Shown piece by piece: positions 59,968-64,000 of a stretch of DNA of 64,000 nucleotides. The translations under genes were made by a program, and so were the position numbers. Below the pieces are notes generated by a model, which saw only the letters and a list, made by a program, of their open reading frames with translations, was not told the DNA's origin and ran no database searches. The number at the start of each line of letters is the position of its first letter. Position 1 is the stretch's first letter. Origin of the DNA: Primula veris (Eukaryota; Streptophyta; Magnoliopsida; Ericales; Primulaceae); contig OY821744.1 of the NCBI GenBank assembly GCA_963682055.1, positions 22,978,967 through 23,042,966 of the forward strand, read 5' to 3'.

Positions 59968-60936
59968 ATGTCAAGTGGGAGAAACATGAATACGCACTGG
60001 TGCTACCAATGCAGTCAGCCAGTACGGCTTCGTGGCCGCAACTTGGTTTGTCCATATTGTGATGGCGGATTTGTGCAAGAGCTCAATGAGGTGGCAAGTC
60101 ATCAGGCAGGCGATTATTATGAATCTCATCCTGAGGATGATTCAGACTTGAGGTTTATGCAACCATTCATCGACCCAAGGTTTGGGGTAATGGATGCTTT
60201 CGCAACAATTATGAGGCAAAGAATGGCTGGTCGGAACTCAGATTTTAACATTAGACCCAGATCTGGATTTAGTTCTGGATCTTCTGGTTCTTGGTTGATG
60301 TTTCAAGGTCAAGGTCCTGGTACGATCTCTGATAACAATGCGATTGACCTCCTTTTAAGTGGAAATTCTAGAACAGGGCGGAGGAGGGTAGCAAACTTCA
60401 ACGACTTCTTCGCTGGGCCTGGTTTGGAAGAGTTGATCGAAATGCTCACTGCTAGGGATAGGCACGGTCCACCCCCAGCTCCTCGCACAGCTATCGAGGC
60501 TATGCCCACCCTAAAGATCACACATAGGCATCTTAGTACTGATTCACATTGTCCAGTTTGTAAAGATAAATTTGAGCTGGGGTCCGAAGTAAGACAGATG
60601 CCATGTAATCATATGTATCACTCTGATTGTATTGTTCCATGGTTGGTGCAGCACAACTCGTGCCCTGTTTGTAGGGTTGAGCTTCCCCCACTCGGTTCTA
60701 CAACACCTCACAGTAACCAAAGGTTAAGCGGAAGTGACGGTGATGGTGGTGGTGTTGGTGGGCAAGATAACAGTGGGTCGACTCAAGGCCGGAGGAATCC
60801 GTTATCTTACTTATGGCCTTTTCGTACATCTAATCAGAGAAATATTCGCAATGCTGAAAATGGAGAAAGTGGGTCAAATACCACTTATGAAGAGCACAAT
60901 GAGACGAATCACTCTGGGTGGCCATTTGATTATTGA
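59968..60936 (+). CDS. RING-H2 E3 ubiquitin ligase, RHC1A-like (copy B, intact)
   Basis: A single coding exon of 322 aa, close to the usual length of the family. The N-terminal zinc ribbon has C12, C15, C28 and C31 (HWCYQC, VCPYCDGGF). A middle part with FFAGPGLEELIEML and [16 protein letters not shown] is typical of the BTL/RHC group. The RING-H2 domain has C195, C198, C213, H215, H218, C221, C232 and C235, with W225 at the E2-contact position. A Gly/Ser-rich tail ends in SGWPFDY, a signature of RHC1A proteins. The family transfers ubiquitin from E2 enzymes to substrates; the substrate is not evident. The upstream sequence supports a promoter and leader intron. Copy A is its dead duplicate. 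Confidence 0.92.
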   Translation: MSSGRNMNTHWCYQCSQPVRLRGRNLVCPYCDGGFVQELNEVASHQAGDYYESHPEDDSDLRFMQPFIDPRFGVMDAFATIMRQRMAGRNSDFNIRPRSGFSSGSSGSWLMFQGQGPGTISDNNAIDLLLSGNSRTGRRRVANFNDFFAGPGLEELIEMLTARDRHGPPPAPRTAIEAMPTLKITHRHLSTDSHCPVCKDKFELGSEVRQMPCNHMYHSDCIVPWLVQHNSCPVCRVELPPLGSTTPHSNQRLSGSDGDGGGVGGQDNSGSTQGRRNPLSYLWPFRTSNQRNIRNAENGESGSNTTYEEHNETNHSGWPFDY

Positions 60937-61102
60937 TGAAGTTTGTCTCTGGCTCTACCTTTGCTGCCTCTTTTAATTTGTGTTCCTAATCAACTTAACC
61001 TTTTAAGTTGCGCTTAGCAAATATACCAAAGGAGTGTGAGGAGATTCGAAGAAGTTGCATTAAAAGGTGGTTTTCATGTGCTGTTAAGTTTTAGTATAAA
61101 GT

Positions 61103-63302
61103 CGATGCCTCCCGTCTTTGTTTTTATGTGATGTTTTCTGTTAAGCATTTAGTTATGGGAACAATCAGAGTGTGCTTTATTTCGCCTGTTTTAGTATTGG
61201 CATAGGTATATGATGTAAACAAAATGTTTCTCCACTTACCTTACGGGTGGCCATACTAGGCAGAGCTTGGGTTTCCAGTTTCTGTTTAAATTAGCTCTCC
61301 GGAAGCTTGGAGAATAATATGAGAAGACTACTGTAAAAACATATAAATAAAAGTACTTGTTTCTTGTGAATGAAATTATGTTGCTTTAGCTTTTCAAGTT
61401 GCTTTTGAATTTTGAGTTTGTTTTAAAGTCGGTAACTTGTTTAATAGTTTTCTGAATTCTTGGAGTTGTTTGAGACTCTTATTGAGACAATAGTTTGATT
61501 TGTTGTTGGTCCAAGTGACAGGCTGAAAACAACCAAAAGTAAAAATAGAAATGAAAACATTATGTAATTTTGTTTCGCGGTTATTGTTATTAACTCTTAA
61601 CTTGTATGGGTCGTTTTGTATCTACCGGCGAAGCTTTGGGTAAAATGCTGGTTTGAACATGTTAGTGCTCAACATCAAGTTATAGATGAGATTGTGGTTC
61701 ATAAATAAGCTTGTAGTATTTGTTCATCAATTATCATCCACTACTGGATGAAATTCTTCTTTTTATTAAAATGTCGACTGACCAAAAATAAAATAAAATA
61801 TTGGCAATCTAAATAAAGACTTTTGGTTAAATAAAGACAACTTAATGAATCTCTTTAATTTCAAAAGGAAGAAGAGGACAACTGAATGAAAATTCCAGCC
61901 CATGTATGCTTTAACTTTTTTTTTTGACTTCATCGGTGTCTCTACCGTAATGATGACGTCTCACTCGCAAAACTAACTCTTATCACTCTATATCAACAAT
62001 CCTGTCTTCAGCACCCTCTGTTGGTGCCATTTCATTAATGACCTTGATTTGCCATACCTCGATCATCCACCAAATTTAACTTTCTTAATATAATACAATC
62101 TGCATTCTGCATAAACATTTTGTTTTATCGTCTCATCCACCCCATTGAAATATTTCCAAAGTCTTACAAACTGGGCATCATTTAGCAAGGCATGTCGTTC
62201 ATTTACTATGTGATCAAATGTCTCTCTTGGTCTTGACTAGCTTGTAAAGTACTTTAGTAACTTAGCAAATCACTGTTATAGTCGGTACCTAAGTCAAGTG
62301 AAAAAAAGAAAGTCATATTGGATTTTTGTTTGTTTAGTTTTCTTATCGTTTAGTAAGCAATGGAGCACATAAAACAGGACATCACTTGCACCTTTCTTAG
62401 GACTTATAAGGAAGGGTAATACTAATGGAAGCAAAAAAAAAAAACAGATGAGAAGATGTTGCAGGAAAGACAACTTTGGGTAGTCGTGTTTTGGAGTACG
62501 CGTACATATTTTCAGGTTGGACCTTCGAGCATGCTTGATGTCGATTTAAAATTGAACTTTGGGAGCATTCATGGGTGCCCCAAATGCTATTATGCTACAG
62601 TATTCTTGTAAATAGGGAATTACAATTTGGGAGCATGCGAGAGGGAAGTTTATATCCCTACTGTGACACATACAGTCATACAGACAAAATGGAGAGCACA
62701 TAGGCTGACAAAAGCAACAAATAGTTCCGACGCGGGAGGGTTCCTGATTCAAGAGAGGTGTTCAAAGATGAGACGCCAACAAGCCACTGCATCTTTTTCT
62801 CTAAGTCCGAGACAGTATCCATTGGCATAGATACATCGTAGAAAAATGAGACGCAAAACCAATATCTATGACAAATATAATTCGCTTACTTTACACACAA
62901 CAAAATGAGAACCTTAGGGAGAAGAAGTCACATTAAGGCTTTATATAATTCTTAACCTAAGGGCATCTCTTATTTGCTTATAAGTAGCCATCTCTACAGA
63001 GAATAAGAAAGAAGCAGCAAGAATAACTTTGAAAAGTTGTAATGGTTCGTCACTTCGACTCAGAACAATATTTAAATTAGTGTGCCAATAGAATTGATAT
63101 TCTTGTACTCGTCATTTCTGGGCAAGATTTACTTTCCACCCGAGGAAAGGTAGAAAAGGCCTTGCCGGGTCTTTTCTTTTTCCAGGTGATTTCCGCAATC
63201 ACACTTGGTATGTAATAAATGTTCAAAAAGATTATCATACACTTGTATGGATCACAACATAGAGATGCAGATAAAATAAAATGTCACCACTGAAGCCAAG
63301 TG
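61103..63302. other. Spacer between RHC1A-like B and the minus-strand terminal exon
   Basis: 2.2 kb, single copy in the window. AT-rich with stops in all frames. 62550-62700 on the minus strand gives a short reading (SIIAFGAPMNAP) that I do not recognise. The right part, about 63060-63302, is probably the 3' UTR of the minus-strand gene. No repeat family was identified. Confidence 0.5.
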
Positions 63303-63490
63303 TTACTGTACATTACCCAAATTTTTAATGAGTTCTGAAAATATGACGATACCAGCAGCTCCGCCCACAAAAGATATAGTAAGCTTTCCTCCAGGAACTA
63401 ACTCCGGTAACTTGGGAAAATCTGATGAATCTTTTGAGTACCGGTCTGACCATGACATTACAGCAGGAAGAAGTCCAAATAGCACTAACA
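63303..63490 (-). CDS. Last exon of a tryptophan/tyrosine permease-like transporter (partial)
   Basis: The minus-strand reading from 63490 to a TAA at 63303-63305 gives 62 codons: LVLFGLLPAVMSWSDRYS, then LPELVPGGKLTISFVGG, then a hydrophobic helix (AAGIVIFSELI). The LPAVMSW, LVPGGKL and final membrane helix resemble the C-terminus of plant plastid tryptophan/tyrosine permease-family proteins. A good acceptor (TTTCTTCAATGTAG) stands directly upstream at 63491-63504. The remaining exons must lie to the right; none was found with confidence up to 64000. Assignment is from memory of the family and is moderate. Confidence 0.6.
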
Positions 63491-63504
63491 CTACATTGAA
63501 GAAA

Positions 63505-64000
63505 GTGGTAGTAAACTAAATGAATGAAGTTCAATTGAAATGTTCTTCATTTTCCAATTTTTTGGATAAGTAAATAAATTTTGAGATTAATATAATTTTA
63601 TATTGTGCAGAGTACAATGTAATTTAATATTTATTAGCACTTTCATAATTAGCTAAAGTTCTATACCTAGTAATTAAGCACGACAATTGTTTGGTTATTA
63701 GACTCATTACTCATTTCAGTTAAGAAGGAAATCACCGTTATTATGGGTTCCTATTTCAGAAAAATAAAATAAAAAAATGAATGTCATTCTAGAACTTTGT
63801 TTGTTTATTTATTTTGTTTCTTTTGTTTCTTTTCTTTTTTTTCTTGTACATTTTTAAGTGTTTTAACATTACTATTGGTTCTTGCGACTAAATGTCTTGT
63901 TGGTATGAGTAGATACAATTTTTCAGAGGCATATTTTCTCAGCAGGGTTCGAACAGGTCTACAAGGAGTGATTGGCCTTGACCATAAGCTTCTATATTTG
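63505..64000 (-). other. Probable intron of the minus-strand transporter gene
   Basis: AT-rich, with a T-rich run near 63800-63845. No exon-like reading in the permease family was recognised before the window ends. Confidence 0.4.

Larger units (their letters stand above)
50517..61102 (+). repeat. Segmental tandem duplication, unit B
   Basis: A 10.6-kb direct copy of unit A. It has an orphan LARP1 last exon, an intact dioxygenase and an intact RING-H2 gene. It lacks the three LTR elements of unit A and retains their single-copy target sites, so it preserves the older arrangement. Its own additions are a 711-bp solo LTR (53152-53862) and small promoter changes. Confidence 0.93.

Overview
The window is AT-rich plant nuclear DNA, probably from a eudicot. 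Genes have many introns with GT/AG boundaries, the recognisable proteins are plant-type (LARP1 with a DM15 tail, a feruloyl-CoA 6'-hydroxylase-like dioxygenase, an RHC1A-type RING-H2 ligase), and the spaces between them are filled with Ty1/copia elements, solo LTRs and MITEs. I saw no tRNA or rRNA genes, no CRISPR array and no bacterial-type operon.

Layout. 1-4947 is the 5' part of a decayed minus-strand Copia element whose other end lies left of the window. 4948-7058 holds AT-rich spacer, a hAT-like MITE and the microsatellite-rich leader of LARP1. 7059-23488 is a complete 14-exon LARP1 gene (about 921 aa, + strand) carrying a 2.3-kb solo LTR, a Stowaway MITE and two hAT-like MITEs in its introns. 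The segment from LARP1 intron 13 through a dioxygenase gene to a RING-H2 gene then occurs twice in direct orientation: unit A at 22954-50511 and unit B at 50517-61102. After unit B comes spacer and, at 63303-63490 on the minus strand, what looks like the last exon of a tryptophan/tyrosine-permease-like transporter.

The two units have had different fates. Both dioxygenase copies keep an intact 371-codon reading frame and differ by two residues, although copy A carries a 12.9-kb Copia element in its single intron, itself containing a 6.1-kb LTR element. RING copy B is intact (322 aa, RHC1A-like). RING copy A is a pseudogene with three independent lesions: loss of the promoter and 5' UTR exon through a 1.78-kb deletion, a net 20-bp deletion inside the RING domain, and a 6.6-kb LTR element in the last codons. 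Unit B begins with an orphan copy of the last LARP1 exon. The A/B junction has a short filler copied from nearby sequence, and its LARP1-side breakpoint lies inside the terminal repeat of a MITE.

I found no wholly new type of gene system. The most informative content is the duplication and its mechanism, the insertions dated by paired empty and filled sites, and the expansion of a coumarin-pathway-type enzyme. The products do not form one pathway: LARP1 acts in mRNA translation and stability, the dioxygenase probably in coumarin synthesis, RHC1A in protein ubiquitination, and the terminal exon probably belongs to an amino-acid transporter.
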